Source: Anthoceros angustus
Taxonomy: Eukaryota > Streptophyta > Anthocerotopsida > Anthocerotales > Anthocerotaceae
NCBI GenBank assembly: GCA_010909165.1
Contig: VJWM01000016.1
Coordinates: 558,001 to 622,000, forward strand
Direction of reading: 5' to 3'
Length of the DNA: 64,000 nt
In this document: in pieces, positions 22,302 through 44,769 of the stretch
Layout: each line of letters begins with the position of its first letter
Position numbering within the stretch: the first letter of the stretch is position 1
The notes under the pieces: generated by a model
Databases searched by the model: none
What the model was told of the DNA's origin: nothing
Seen by the model: the letters and a program-made list of their open reading frames with translations, nothing else
Made by a program: the position numbers and the translations under genes

Positions 22302-22519
22302 GGCGCATATGCGGGAATTGAGTTAAATTATGATCACAAGATACCCGTCCCAAAGAACATTTTTATTATTTTATTTAAGTCCACTAAGTACGGATTTCCG
22401 TCGTGGGACTGATCTGACACATATACATAGAGTCCATAATGAAAATTAACTGCTATTATGAATATGGTCTAGAGACTAGTGCTCTGAAGCATAATCAAAT
22501 ATCCCGCAAGTTGAGAAGT
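22302..22519. other. Spacer 5' of the tRNA gene
   Basis: No feature recognised. Confidence 0.3.
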
Positions 22520-24010
22520 TGAATTTGATTGGTCCTCATTTTCCACATTTGTTTCAAGAAAACTCCTGCAATAATATAATAGGGTCAGGAAAAAAGAAAA
22601 AACTCCTGAGTGAAGATCGAGCTGTTGTAAATAGATTGATAAATGTATGCCTGATATCTTCATATGTAGGCCAGAGGAAAACAAAATGTCTCAACACCCC
22701 TGTTGCATAACTTGCATATTCGGGTCTCCTTATGTGGCTTTGGATGCAGCCATCTATCAGTCTCAACCCTGAGATGATGGGACCCCACTCGAAGATGACC
22801 CATAATCATCCTAAGCTTGAAGGACACATGGGTGTGAAGATAGAGAGAAAGCATTGGTTTCCCAGAGTTGGAGAGGATAAGAAAAAGTTGTTTGTAAGTT
22901 TCCAGCTTAGTGGGTAAGGGAAAGATAGGAGACCAGATATAAGACAAATAGGTAGTTGTAGTTCAAGGCGGATGGACTTATTCGGGGGAGGGGGAAGAAA
23001 CTGAAAGACGGGGTGGGCTGGAAGACTCTCGGGACAGAATCCAAACTTCTGGAGCTAGGAAGAAGACTGGGCGTACCAGCAGGTCTTGTTTCTTGAGGAG
23101 GCTAACTTCCGGGATGACTGGAATGCAAGAAGGAGGTATGAGGGAGTGGAGGTGGGGTGATTAGACTGAGCTTCTTCTAAAGAGTAGAGGCGGTATAGGA
23201 AATTTGGTTAGGCGAAATAGATCCTCAAGTTCAAGTGGGAAAGCGGCAAACTCTGTAAGAAAGATGGCAAGGGGGACGGACTTCTTACATGCAATGTGGG
23301 GCCAAAGAAAGGATGTCTGCACCTGCTCCATCCTGCACTAGTCGTCAAGTGAGAGATAGGGTCCCCAAAACTCGGTCGCATACATAGCCGAAGGAACAAC
23401 AACTGTGTTGAAGAGCCATTGCTAAGTGGGGATGCCCTTGATGTGCATCCTCGAGCACTGTCTTCGAAGCCCACATGCAGATGCCATACCCTTGACAATG
23501 CGAGTAGAGGCAGAGAGCTTCCACTAGAGTGTCGGGCCATAGAGAGTGCCACCTAGGTAGACATAAGATCGAACCACCTCCACAGGCTCACCATTGTAGA
23601 ATAACCTCAGATTGTGTTCAACTAGATCCCGCCAGTTGAAAAATGGTCTTGGTCTTCTTCAAATTCACTGACCTTGGTCTTCTTCAAATTCACTTCTAAA
23701 TCTCTTGCCGTGCAGAAGCGGGGCAATGTGTCTAGTTGCTGTTGAAAACCCTCAGAAGAATGGGACAAAAGTGCAATGTCATCTGGATACAAGAGAATAG
23801 CTATATATACCAAGGAGAGGAGGCAGCCAAGATCCTTAGACTCCGCTGTCCAAGACTCCAGCTCATCAATATACAAGCCAAATAGGTTAGAAGAAGATGA
23901 TCTCCCTGCCGCACTCCCATATTGCAAAGTGGGAGGCAGGATAACCTTTAGCTATACCACAACTACTTTAGAATACCAAGGAAGAAGGAGTGGATGCCGT
24001 TGGTGCAAGT
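22520..24010 (-). mobile_element. LINE-type non-LTR retrotransposon remnant
   Basis: Minus-strand frames carry the C-terminal half of a LINE polyprotein. At 23927-23622 'LFGLYIDELESW' is followed by 'LLYPDDIALLSHS', the RT active site with YPDD in place of the usual YADD, and 'LEVNLKKTKV'. Further along (about 23580-23500) is a 'YVYLGGTLYG'-like thumb segment, and at about 22730 the C-terminal zinc-knuckle region 'RWLHPKPHKETRICKLCNRG' and 'WPTYEDIRH'. Stops and frameshifts break the frame and the endonuclease half is absent, so this is a 5'-truncated dead copy. Confidence 0.75.
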
Positions 24011-24115
24011 AGCTTAGGCACGCCGTGTTACTAGTTGTTGAGTACCATGACTGGAAAGAATTTCGTCCAAGTGGACTATAATAGACATCTTCTCCTTAAC
24101 TCTGCAAACGAATCA

Positions 24116-24455
24116 TGGCATAAGGATGTGGACTCTAGTTCTCTTATCTCTTAGCATTAGTTCTAGACTTTTGTGGGCCTTGAGCTTGGCGTGATTTTGT
24201 CCTTTGATACATACGATGGTAGCTAGGACATTTGGTGACATGCTTTGGAGCTACTGCTGCTCCCACCTGACAACCACGTGCCTCACTTTTCATTGCTCTT
24301 CGAAATGTTTACAGCTCTGAGGGGAATGGTTTGAAGTCATCAGGATGTCGACTCTAGTTCCCTTACTTCTAAACAGTGCCTTGAGCTTGGCGTGATTCTG
24401 TCCTTTCACACATACGATGGTAGCTTGTGAATATTTTGTGACATGCTCTTGAGCT
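24116..24455. repeat. Imperfect direct duplication, two about 120-bp copies
   Basis: Copy A (24116-24252) and copy B (24336-24455) share GCCTTGAGCTTGGCGTGATT and CATACGATGGTAGCT. Nearby, CACTTTTCATTGCTCTTCGAA at about 24287 is also found at about 22088, next to the dioxygenase remnant. The minus-strand frame 24610-24290 crossing the array is unrecognised. Confidence 0.6.
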
Positions 24456-24639
24456 GCCGCTCTTGTAAGAACAAGCACTTCGACTGTTTTTCTCTGGGGC
24501 TCCAGTCCTCTACCACAAGGGGATCGAACTGGCACAGTGCCTGTAGACTCACTCTCGGAGTCTTGAGGGCAGCGACACGACTTACACAAGGTGACAACAG
24601 AGGATACCAATCCTGAGTAATGTTAAGCTCTGGAGCGAC

Positions 24640-29809
<5,170 letters not shown>

Positions 29810-32210
29810 TGCTCCTCCCCCTCTGGCAGCCGTCCGTCACCAATCCGTGGCCCCCGCTGCCACCAGTTCTGCCGCTGCGGCTGCGGCTGCGGCTGCGGCT
29901 GCAGTAGCTGCCATGGACCGTCCCGTTGCAATGGCGGCCCGGCCATTCTCCCGATTTCTCAGTTTTGTAGGAAGGCTTGATGGACGCTCCCTCCTCCATG
30001 TTTCCCGCCACTGCTCCCCACGCTGCGCAAACAGTCCTCAAGGCGTGCAAAGCTCGTCGCTGAAATCCCGGGCTGCCTCGGAGTCCCAGGCCCATGACTC
30101 AACACTGCAGCAGTTGGGAACTTGTAACCTACCTGTCTACCTACCTACCTACCGACCTGTTTACGTAGGTATATTTTTAAGAAAACGCGAAAGCTTGGTA
30201 AAAGCTTACCAATAAAAATATTATTATCCTGATAAAACCTGATTGAAGGCCGATTTGAGAAAATCTATCACATCTTTCTTTCATTCTTAATGGTAGATCC
30301 GGGTTCAATTTCTTGGGTTGAGTGTGCCGATGTGCTTGCATTCCGTGATGCAATTGCTTCCGTTATGACTGGTTAGCGATGCTGCCTACTTGCTTTGGTT
30401 GCCTCTCTCGCAGCCCTCTCTCGTGCCTTTTTGTGCTTGCTTCTCCCGATGCTTGTGTTCTCGTTCCAAGCGCTTTCTTTCCAACTAGATTACTCGATTG
30501 CTGCCCTTGCCCTTGCTGCTTTGGCCTTAGCCTCCTCCTCCACCTTTGGATTCGCAATCTCAATCCTCATCTTCTCCTTCCCAGCCCGACGATCCAGTCT
30601 CTCAGGCCTCTTGCATTCAGCAGCTGTCTCTTTCATATGTAGAGCAATTTGACTTTCCCTGCTCTCTTCAACTTATAAGAGCCCAGGCGTTGCATTCAAG
30701 GGTGTTACATTGTAGGCGGAGATGAGGAGAGGCACTTTGGTGGGATTGTTAGGCCACAATTTCAGGTAGAACTCAAACAATGGGTGAGGTTTTCATTCAT
30801 GGTGTCTTACCAAAATTCAAGTCAAGGGAGACACGATGTTAATTAGTAGGATTATTACATCTCATGATGACAAGACCTAGAAAATAGGTGAGAAACGCAG
30901 CGTTTCAGTTTGTATGTACATAAGAGGTGGAGCAGTCGACATCACGTAAGCAAGGTGGCAGTGCTGGCAACGCACAGTCCCCGGTGATGCGTCGCAAGCT
31001 GGAATTCCTCTGCCACCATGGAAACAGATACCGTGCGTAAGTGTGTGGGACTCTGCTCCAGGCACGTTATAGCCCCCGCCCCCCTTTCCATGCAGTCTAG
31101 CCTCCTGCAATGCATGTACTGAAATGTCACACCTCTTTTCTCCCAAAATCTTGGAATGTGGGCAGCCCCAGCCGCACGTCCTCCGTCCTCCGTCCTCCGT
31201 CCTCGATTGGCGAGTTGTCATCCGAGGACCGAGCCTCACAGTCTTTCCCCTAAACAGCATCGAGCAGGCCTCCAGTCTCACCAAGTATGTATCGGGCATC
31301 GGGCATCGGGCTTGGCGCTTGGGTTGGGGTGAAGTGGCTGGGCACTGACGTGACGAGCCGACGAACCGACTCCCCTAACACTGGCCTCTCAATATTAGAA
31401 TATATGTTTGTGCATACATACGAAGTACACCTGTTCCCCCTCCCCCCCTGTGAACTCTGAACAGGCCCAGGCTCACTGTCAGGCTCTCACAGGCTCTGGG
31501 ACTTTTTATAGCATTTCCATTGCATCTCATGGGTATTCTTTGCTGTGGAAAGAACAAAAATGGAAATGGCAACGGAAATGGGTTGGCCACGGTCAACGGG
31601 AGGCGGGTAGTACTGGCTGCCGCACCGCACGGGCTGCTGGAAGTGAGAGTGCGCAGCAGCGAGATGTGCGGGCACACTGCCACTATCCTTGAGTAGAGCC
31701 CGCGTTGCACGGCGGGGAAGCTTCTCGGGATTTCACAGCTTGAACTGGAGGCGGGAGGGGAGCCTGAAGGCGAGCTAACCATGTATGTACGCTTGGTTGG
31801 AATGTCGTCCTTTTCAGCGTGTGGCTCCTGGGCAGCGGGTGGGCCGCTTTGTCCCTTCTCTTTGCCCTTGCCTGCTCCAGGCTCCAGGCTCCAGGGCGTG
31901 CATTGGCGACCTGCGTCTCACTCATCGTGATGCTTGCGCACTACCTGCTGCGGAATGCGCGTGTCCAGGTAATGGCAGCGCTCGGAATCTCACTGCTCGA
32001 TTGCGGCTTGCCGGGAGACGGAGTTCGGGAGCAGTGAGCATGAGCTCATCTGCAGGCTGCTGAGTGAGGTAGGGGAAGGGGGGGAGTGAGAGGCGTCTTC
32101 GACTTGGCTTGTGTTGCTGTGTCAAGTGGTGATGGAGGAGGAGGAGGCGCTTGTTTTTATGGAATTCCTCATGTCATCCAGGTACCAGGCAGGCTCGCCG
32201 GTTGTGCGTC
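29810..32210. promoter_or_regulatory. Shared upstream region of the head-to-head ABCC pair
   Basis: 2.4 kb between two divergent ABCC starts must hold both promoters and 5' leaders. Visible features: hexamer microsatellite GCTGCG at 29872-29904, tetranucleotide TACC/CTAC run at 30130-30150, and CCTCCGT repeats at 31183-31205. The ORFs here are not conserved-looking. No TATA box can be assigned with confidence. Confidence 0.5.
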
Positions 32211-37305
<5,095 letters not shown>

Positions 37306-37336
37306 TAAAAGTGCCGATTTAGCTGTAAGTCTGCAA

Positions 37337-37426
37337 GATCGCAATTGTTCAATCGAACTGCCAGGAAAGAACTCTTTGAAAGATCGAAATTGTTCAATTG
37401 AACTGCCAGGAAAGAACTCTCCGGAC
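37337..37426. repeat. 45-bp x 2 tandem repeat
   Basis: GATCGCAATTGTTCAATCG... at 37337 is followed by a near-identical copy at 37382; both contain GAACTGCCAGGAAAGAACTC. Located in the 3' flank of ABC transporter 2. Confidence 0.88.
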
Positions 37427-37663
37427 TTGCAGCAAATGTGGATATCCGGAGAGGGACTATCATAATTTGGCTAGCACCTTGATTGTCAAGCAAGTCAAAG
37501 GCCGGAAACGTGGTATTGCGGTTGTGGCCTTGACTGCCGTTAACGGTATTACATATTTGGTTCTTCATGACAACGCACCTGTCCACCTTCCTAGTACGAC
37601 TCTACACTGGGAACGTAAGAAGGCATCAAGGGTGCAATGAAATGATTGGTCCGAACACTACAA

Positions 37664-37670
37664 TATAAAT
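37664..37670 (+). promoter_or_regulatory. Candidate TATA box of secreted peptide gene 1
   Basis: TATAAAT, 456 bp before the start codon at 38126. It would imply a leader of about 430 nt, so an upstream intron is possible. The identical heptamer precedes the paralogous peptide gene at 40519. Confidence 0.35.
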
Positions 37671-38125
37671 GCTGCCCAGTTCCTATCTACTGCAAAGAAT
37701 TGCACTGGGCAGTCGCTGTCAATTGTTGCATCTTCGGACCAGATGCAACAGATACACATGGACAGCCCTACGAGCAAGTTGGTTGACTGAAACTGGATAC
37801 TTAGGGAGCAGCTTCCTCTGTAGCCGTGTTGAATGCACTCCGCGAATTCCCTTCCCTGTACATATGCGCAGTGTATAAGTTGAGTTCCAACTTCTTCACT
37901 GACATCACACCCTCCTCCTCGACGCTAGTCCTGAGAAACAATCTCCCAGACGAGCTAGTAGCACTGCCAGTGCCCGCTGCCCAGCAAGCAATTTGCTCAG
38001 TGGTCACTACCTGTGCCCAGGAAGCAGGAAGCAGGAAGCAATCTCCGGAGTGCCCACAGCCAGTCAGCCTTGCTCCGAAATCGTCTGTGTCGGGTTGAAA
38101 CGGACCAGGAAGGTGTAATTGGAGG

Positions 38126-38524
38126 ATGGCTTCTTCAATTTTGGCGATCTTCGTGACGATTCTTCTGCTCATAACCATGTCCACAGAGAGTGTTCTGGCC
38201 ATCAGGAAAGCCACCACTTTCAATGACAGTCCGCCTGCTGCACCGACCATAGGCTGCCCCGACGCGCATCAATTCAAAGACGTTGATATGACAATGGTAC
38301 CAGCTGGAATCCGATTCGGAATAGCCGAGGAAGATGCAGACGAAGACATGGACAGAGACTCGGACACGGACACAGACAGAGATGCAAGCAGCTTTGTTCC
38401 GGAGACCCATGGTGGATTCGCGTTGGAGGGTGCCCCACCGGCCCCGGGTCCTAGAATGGCGCCCGATGTTGATGTGCGAAGGATGCTGTGCGTGACCTCA
38501 ATACCCGGTGGTTGCTCCCCCTGA
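38126..38524 (+). CDS. Small secreted peptide precursor 1 (C-x4-P-G-G-C terminus)
   Basis: 132 residues. An N-terminal hydrophobic segment (about 4-25, ending near 'ESVLA') is a probable signal peptide. Then 'RKATTFNDSP', a variable region with 'GIRFGIAE' and an Asp-rich stretch (about 70-91), and a dibasic 'RR' before the last residues 'MLCVTSIPGGCSP' at the stop. This layout (signal peptide, variable pro-region, basic site, short conserved C-terminus) is typical of plant signalling-peptide precursors. The two cysteines are seven residues apart and could form a disulfide. Paralogue on the opposite strand at 40163-40519. I do not recognise the family; CTNIP/SCREW-type peptides are one thing to compare. 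Inferred role: extracellular signal. Confidence 0.75.
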   Translation: MASSILAIFVTILLLITMSTESVLAIRKATTFNDSPPAAPTIGCPDAHQFKDVDMTMVPAGIRFGIAEEDADEDMDRDSDTDTDRDASSFVPETHGGFALEGAPPAPGPRMAPDVDVRRMLCVTSIPGGCSP

Positions 38525-40162
38525 CTGATTTTTTTCGGTCCCGTCTGCTCCGTCTGTCAGGAATGCCTGTCTGCTCGGACCGGCATTCCCGACCGGCCGG
38601 ATCGATCTTGAGCTGGGCTTCCATCCAACTTCAATTTGAAGTGCCAAACAACGCACTTGAAAGATTCTTGGTAGGAATTTGTTTGTGTTGAGAGCCTCAT
38701 TGGCTAGGTGTAAGTCCTATAGGACATTCATTTATGGCTGTTTCCAGACAGGAAAGAGCCACACGGATTGGAATAGCACACTGCTCGCACGGAGCAGCAG
38801 AAGCTGGGCAAAATCGTCCATGGCTGTAAATGTAGTCGATTTCAGGGGTCGAATCCTTGATTTTCATGGTTTAACAGTTGCTGCACACTTGTTCTAATGG
38901 ATTTGGCTATCTCCAACAACGTACGAGACCCTGATTAAACGGCTTGCAAGTGGCGGGTGAACCCGTCAAGTTATGTGTAAAAGTATGGATCTGGATACTC
39001 CTACTGTAAAGAGCACACGGCACCGTGCAAGCACTTTATGCAAGCCATTCCTGACGGAAAATGAAGCTTGCAAGAAAGCAGCCATCTACTAAATACGCAT
39101 AGGCGGCTGGGCAAAGCCAGGCCGACAATTTCAATGGAGGAGAGCCTGCCAGAAATTGAATCGTGCACAGAGAATATCCTCAAGGCGTGCAGACACAGTA
39201 CCCTGGTGACCGCCATTCAGACTGTAATTTAGCTACACAACTTGCAACTTACAATCCACCGCAGCCACATGCACATACACAGTACAATGGTACACAGCTG
39301 GGCAGGGGCAGGGGCAGGGACAGGGGAAGGGGCAGGCACAGGGGCAGGGGCAGGGGCAGGGGCAGGAGCAGGAGCAGGGGCCAGGTTGAAGTCTTCAAGG
39401 GATGACCACTGACAACCTGCCAGGAAGTGAATACTGCGTGACCCAGTCTATCTGACATCACCGCTTGACCAAACCGGCATGCGCGATGCGTCATCGCATT
39501 CCTGGCATTAAAGGGAGCTGTCCGTTTACACGCATTGACCGAAGGTCTCCACAAAGACTTGACAGTGTTAATTGCCTGGAGTGCGGGCCAAGTCTCCGCC
39601 CACGGTTTTGATGAGGATGGGGATCAAGCAGGTCTGAGGAGCAGCAAAACTCATCTTTCAGATTTTCAGAGCAATTTGCTCCGTCTTAATAAGGGGACCT
39701 GAGAACACGCAATGTGCAATGTGAACGGTCGAAATCAGGAATTTCTACACATCATTTCCTATCTCCAATCAGCTTATGATGAGAGACGTCTAGTAATTAG
39801 GAGGGGTCGGATGCCCCTGTCCACCTCCAACTCCGGGCTCAGCTCCGGGGGAGTCCACATGCCAGGGATGCACCTGAGGTCTGCCCCCGGCGGTCGGTGG
39901 GGGGAAACCCTTCTGTGCCCTGGCGTTCTGTGATGCCCCTCGTTGTCGAAGGGAATTGAGCTTGAAGAATATCGCCGGGAATAGATGTAGCCCAGCCAAG
40001 GCCCAATGCGACTGTTGGCCACCTTTCCGCAAGGAACCGCAGCGCGAAAACAAATCGATGCCTGGTCTCAAATACTGTTGAGCTCCCAGTGGGCGGCGAA
40101 GACGAAGATTACTTCACAATGTTCGTTCTGCATATACCATCCCTGTACGAGAAGTACCATTT
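38525..40162. other. Spacer between the convergent peptide genes
   Basis: Contains only the GGGGCA microsatellite (39301-39381). Other frames here show no domain. Confidence 0.4.
39301..39381 (+). repeat. GGGGCA-type microsatellite
   Basis: About 13 variants of GGGGCA / GGGACA / GGAGCA in a row. The plus strand has many G4 runs and could form G-quadruplexes. Confidence 0.9.
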
Positions 40163-40519
40163 TCAAGGAGAGCAACCCCCGGGTAAAGTACTCAAGCAAT
40201 ACAGCTCTCGTCGCTGTAGCACATCGGGAGCCAACCTCAGACCTCGAGACCCCAGGAATTGGTCCGACCCAGCTGCTGGAGGAGGCCTAAGGTCTCCAAC
40301 CTGCTGCGCTGGGGCCTCCGCAGTCCCAAACTCAATCCCTCCCACCAGGTGCCCATGCCCGTCCTCGAATTCCGCCAGGGTCGCCTCGGAGGGTGCTGGT
40401 GCCGGCGTGCTGTTGAAGGTGGCGGATTTCCTAGCGGCCAGAGCAGAATGTGCGAAAAATGCGAACAGCAGAAGCGAGCAGAAGAAGAGAGCCCGCGCCT
40501 CGTGAAGAGATGACGCCAT
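40163..40519 (-). CDS. Small secreted peptide precursor 2 (C-x4-P-G-G-C terminus)
   Basis: 118 residues, tail-to-tail with precursor 1. Shared with it: 'MASS' start, hydrophobic signal segment (about 9-28, 'ALFFCSLLLFAFFAHSALA'), 'RKSATFNSTP', 'GIEFGTAE', a 'LAPDV' block ('MAPDV' in copy 1), a dibasic 'RR', and the terminal 'LYCLSTLPGGCSP'. The middle has diverged: there is no Asp-rich run here, and a Pro-rich stretch instead. Conservation concentrated at the signal peptide and C-terminus, with a free-running middle, argues for a processed peptide. A TATAAAT lies 286 bp upstream. Function unknown. Confidence 0.76.
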   Translation of the reverse strand: MASSLHEARALFFCSLLLFAFFAHSALAARKSATFNSTPAPAPSEATLAEFEDGHGHLVGGIEFGTAEAPAQQVGDLRPPPAAGSDQFLGSRGLRLAPDVLQRRELYCLSTLPGGCSP

Positions 40520-40804
40520 TGCTGCAGCGGAACCCAGAATCGCAGGCCTCCTAGGAGCCGAGTGTCGAATTGAAGTCCAGCTCCAGCACCTGGAGATGTA
40601 GATACACCAGCAGCAGTTGTGTCGGTCGGGATGGGATCGGGGTCTGGTCGGGGTCGGTGTCGGACAGCTGGAAGCCTGGAAAGCGGAGTAGCCGATTGTG
40701 GGTGTCAGAGCACAGTACAGCTCGTGGTGTGCTGTGGTGTTGGGCTGTGCTGGGCTGCGTTGCGCTGCAGTGATGCGGGTTGCTGGAGGTTGGGCGCGAG
40801 CCCA

Positions 40805-40811
40805 GATTTAT
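40805..40811 (-). promoter_or_regulatory. Candidate TATA box of secreted peptide gene 2
   Basis: Reads TATAAAT on the minus strand, 286 bp upstream of the start codon at 40519. Confidence 0.45.
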
Positions 40812-42829
40812 AGAGGACCCAGCGACCCCTGGCCAGGCACTGGCTGCCTGCACTCGGAGCTTCACCGCTTCACCGTCGGTTGGTTCAACACGGTTAGGGG
40901 AGAAGCTGCTCCAGCGACCCCTGGGCCCTGGCAGCTGCTTGCCTTGTTGGTCATCTGTCAGAGACTGTCGGTTCTGAGACGCCATCGTTGCCTGGCTCTT
41001 AGCGGGTCTGTCAACGCCACTCGCCACTAAAAAAAGTCGGCTCGAAATTGCTTTGCTATCCCGCGCTTGACTCCCTCTTCCCCCCATCGGCTGCCATGAA
41101 AATGCTGAAATGCATTTCGCCCACAAAGTCACCCCACTTTGCCCTAAATCTCCGCAGCCCGGTTCGGGCTCGGAACTTGCATAATGTGCGTCCGCCAGTG
41201 AGAGACCGCGCCTGCCGTTCGCACATTTGTCAACCCTTTACCTGTCGGGACAACGGGCCCCGGTGTTGCTCGTCTCCTCGCCGCCGCATGCCGCCTATAT
41301 GAATTCTATACACCGTAGCGGCGCACTGGCTGCTTGTCAATGGCCGAAAGACGAAATCCCGGACCAGTCTTGCAACTTCCGCAACCGAGTCTCAGGCTGG
41401 TCAGCAGTGGGTCTTGTACAGTGGTTGTAGTGGTCTTTTAGCACCGGTCGGTTTATTTTTAAATTTTGATGATGCTTGAGCACAGCAAAGGCTGTGGCAC
41501 AAGCATCGTTCGAAAGCCAGTCAGGCAGCAGGCTTCGTCGAAACTGAGTTGGCTTGAGTGAAGAGTTTGGTCCGAAGTGGAACGCGCAGCTTCCCGTTCC
41601 AAAGAACTCCTGCGGGACCGGGTTCTCACAATGTGGTGGACGGGGGGTTACAGTGCAGCGGTAAGTTTTTTGGTGAAAGTTCGGAACAGACCGGTTCGGG
41701 CCTTACCTATTACAGCCCAGCCTTGGGTTTTAGGATTTGGAGGAAAAGGGATACGCCTTGAAGGGAGCCAAAAAGGACCCATCACCCATCGTTTGTTGCC
41801 GTACCACAACACTCTATACCTATGCGGTGGTGGATCACAAGGGCAACGTCTGGCACGGCTCGAGTCAAGGAGTTTGGCCCGTTTCAACCCCTATTGGAGT
41901 TTGGAGGTGATTATAACTAGGAGTCAATTTCCCCACTCTTTAGTCCACAATGACGCCGAGCTGTTGTTTCCTACCGGCAACTCAGGCTTTATAGGGTTGC
42001 TTGGCTTTAATATTTCTTCCGAGTCTAGATCTCCTAAATCTTAAATAATAGTTAAATATTTATTAATATTTTTACAATATCTGATTATTTAAAATATTTA
42101 AAGTATGTAAATTTTATTTTATATAATATAATAAATGATAAATATTACATCTGTAAAGTGACGTAGTGTGAACCGTATCCCAAATATATAACTGCTAGAA
42201 ATACATACACGAAAGACTCAAAGCCCTTCTTCCATTCTTTCCATTGCGACTAAGTGCCCATTTCCACCTAAAGTTTCATCAAAGGATTATTTTCACACTA
42301 TACAAAAGAAAGGATTTGCATTTCGCCCTCGCATGCATTTCGTGACATGCATCACATGCATGCATTTCAGAGATTCCTCCTCCCGCATCCCGTGATCCAA
42401 TTGTTCTTGACCTAACACCTTTTGGTGACTCTTCTTCATAAAGCGGCACAGGAAAACCAGTGGCAATATCTCATGCCCTTGGTGAAATACCTAGAATACC
42501 TGGGTAAAGTATAAAGGTAAGATGGAACTTCTTGAAAGGTACTCACATTATATATCGACTTTGAGGTCGTTCATATTACAGCCGCCATAGGTACCATTGC
42601 TACTCTAAGTACCCTTGTTCCGATATTTGGAGTATTTTTGTTTATCACCAATTAACTCATAAAATAATCAATCCTAACCTTAGCAATTAATCAATAACTT
42701 AAACTAGGGATTTAGATATAAAGAGCGCACTAATTTAGATAGTGCCTCTAAGATACTATTTCATCAAGTACCTTGTTTACAAGTAGCACCATATATTCAA
42801 TTGTGCCTTATTCCATTGGAGCTCTCACA
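40812..42829. other. Unassigned intergenic stretch
   Basis: No gene recognised. GC-rich to 41300, then AT-rich (42030-42140). Frames at 41558-42044 show no domain. Confidence 0.35.
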
Positions 42830-43800
42830 CTTGGGCTTGAGGGTTAAGATTTTGAAATGCAAGGTTTGGAACCCTTCTGGCACTACGCCATCTCTCCAAT
42901 ATCCAGGGGAGGGGAGGGCCGGAGGGGGGCAGGGGACGCTCTTTCTTCACAAGGACTTCGCGTATTGAACGTCCCGATGGGACCCCCGGACTTCATTCAG
43001 GTATTCGTGAGTGTGGCTTTTGCGGAAGACTTGGCTCACATTGACAATCTCTCTCAATTAGGGGACCCATAAGTGGCCTTTGGTATCCTCTCTTCCTGCT
43101 TCGTGCGTCGGCCATGGTACCTCACCAAAACTATGGCTCCATCCCTCGCTTTCTGATCGAGTCAAAGGAACTTCGATAAATAGCTTATACAAGTGCTTGG
43201 AGACATCATTGGGCCAGGCACCTTTTAGTGCGTAGCACGGAGTCCGGCGCGGCAGCAAGCGTCCCTACCTGTCGCCTTTGGGGGCACAAGTCTGTTGGCC
43301 ATGGAGGCCTTGGCACAAGCAGCCCTCCTAGGGAGTTGGGCTCTCTCTGCCCCCATCCTGGCCTCTCAGTTCTTAATCCGGGATTCCCCCATCTTAGAGG
43401 CCTTCATCTCGGACATGGAGGAGACGGCCTTCGCCTTGCAGGTTTCCCTAGGGTTGGCTAGGGCGGCCATCCAGGCTTTCTAAATCGCACCCACCTCTTT
43501 CTCTACCGTGATGAGGTTTCGCATGGGCTTAGTCCAACCTTTGGCCCGTTCCCTCTCAACATGCAGCTGTGGGGCCCCACTCGACGACTCTGGGTTCCAC
43601 CTGGCTCGTTGTCCCACTGGTGGGCAACGTATTGGTACACATGATGCTATTCATGACGTTATGTTCGCTTTGGCCAAGGATGGAGAATTTTTCCCTACAA
43701 GGAGCGCCCATACACTCTGCGCAATGGCGTATCACTCATGGCTTATCTATTTCAAGCTAGGGGGGATCACATCTCTCTTGCAGATGTGGTTGTAATAGAC
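42830..43800 (+). mobile_element. Non-LTR retroelement remnant, C-terminal half
   Basis: Begins in the reverse transcriptase ('LGLRVKILKCKVWNPSG', about 42832), the same place where the related fragment at 59.6-60.5 kb ends. It continues through broken frames to the C-terminal 'MRFRMGLVQPLARSLSTCSC' (43511), 'GFHLARCPTGGQRIGTHDAI' and 'DVMFALAKDGEFF', which is the zinc-knuckle-like tail of plant non-LTR elements. Many stops. The two fragments belong to one family. Confidence 0.7.
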
Positions 43801-43859
43801 CTTACCCGGGATACCATTTCTGAGCATGTCATCATTAAGCCTCCGGGTTCTCATCATTT

Positions 43860-44015
43860 GTATGATTCTCATCATGATATCAAAGCATAAAGTGAGTACA
43901 ACTGGAGTTGTTGAATGAGGCTTGAAGGATGTTAAGTATACAATGAGTATAGCAGGAGTAGTTGAAGGAGATCAAGCATACAGTGAGTATACATCAAGAG
44001 TTGTTAAAGATTTCT
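43860..44015. repeat. About 48-bp degenerate tandem repeat
   Basis: Three diverged units built on 'AAG.ATAC.GTGAGTA...GGAGTTGTTGAA' follow each other between 43875 and 44010. Confidence 0.5.
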
Positions 44016-44194
44016 TTGTCTTCACAAAAATATTTGCTCCAAGAGGGGGCCTCGACTTTGCCAAGTTCCTCATTCTTCTTTTTTCTACAATCTTTTACCA
44101 TATGGTTAGGTTTCTATACTTATTACATATTGTTCCACTCTTCTTTTTATCTCTTGCAAGTGTTGAAGAAGATGACGGCTCTCTAGTCTGAGAG

Positions 44195-44644
44195 TTATAT
44201 TGGGGTCATTGGGAAGCAGAATCTCAGCCTCAGCTTCGTCCTCTTCCTCTGCCCCTTTGTGTTTACATCACTTGCTGCAAATACCCACTGATCATAGGTG
44301 TAGTGCTTCTCCTCGACATCCGAAGCATTTGACACAAGTACAATAGGATCTTTCTTGGTGTCACCATTCTTATTTTTGGCTCTTCTAGCACCGAATCTTT
44401 CTAGGACATCGCGAGGCCGCCGTTGAGCATGATGCCAATTGATAAAACGTCTGTGCCACAAAGAAGCCTCCTTAAGATATTGTCCGTGACCTAATTGCTC
44501 ATATTGGAGGATGTGCGAGATGGCAGAGCCAACCAATGTGAAGTGCAGGATGTTCTGACAACTTACAAAGTTAGTACCCGTCAACATCGGGATTCTCATC
44601 TTATTCTTACAAGAAAATCCAATAAACGCATTTTTTGTTTTCAT
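44195..44644 (-). other. Unrecognised open frame, 149 codons
   Basis: Begins 'MKTKNAFIGFSCKNKMRIPM', with 'ILQYEQLGHGQYL', 'ASLWHRRFINWHHAQRRPRD' and a C-terminal 'DQWVFAASDVNTKGQRKRTK'. Rich in His, Arg and Trp; no domain recognised. It lies between a non-LTR remnant and the minisatellite, so it may be mobile-element debris, but the frame is fully open. Confidence 0.25.
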
Positions 44645-44769
44645 TATGAAGTGGCTATTTTATTATGGAATTAATGGTCTATCATAGTAGCTTATTAAGT
44701 TAGGTTAAGAAAAACTATTTTTTCGTTCTCCCTTTAAGGAGTGATATTCAAATATGAGCGTTCACGTAA

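Noticed and set aside
38126-40519. Assigning the cysteine-tailed peptides to the CTNIP/SCREW family
   Set aside because: Resemblance is limited to a short core and I cannot recall or compute an alignment good enough to claim it.
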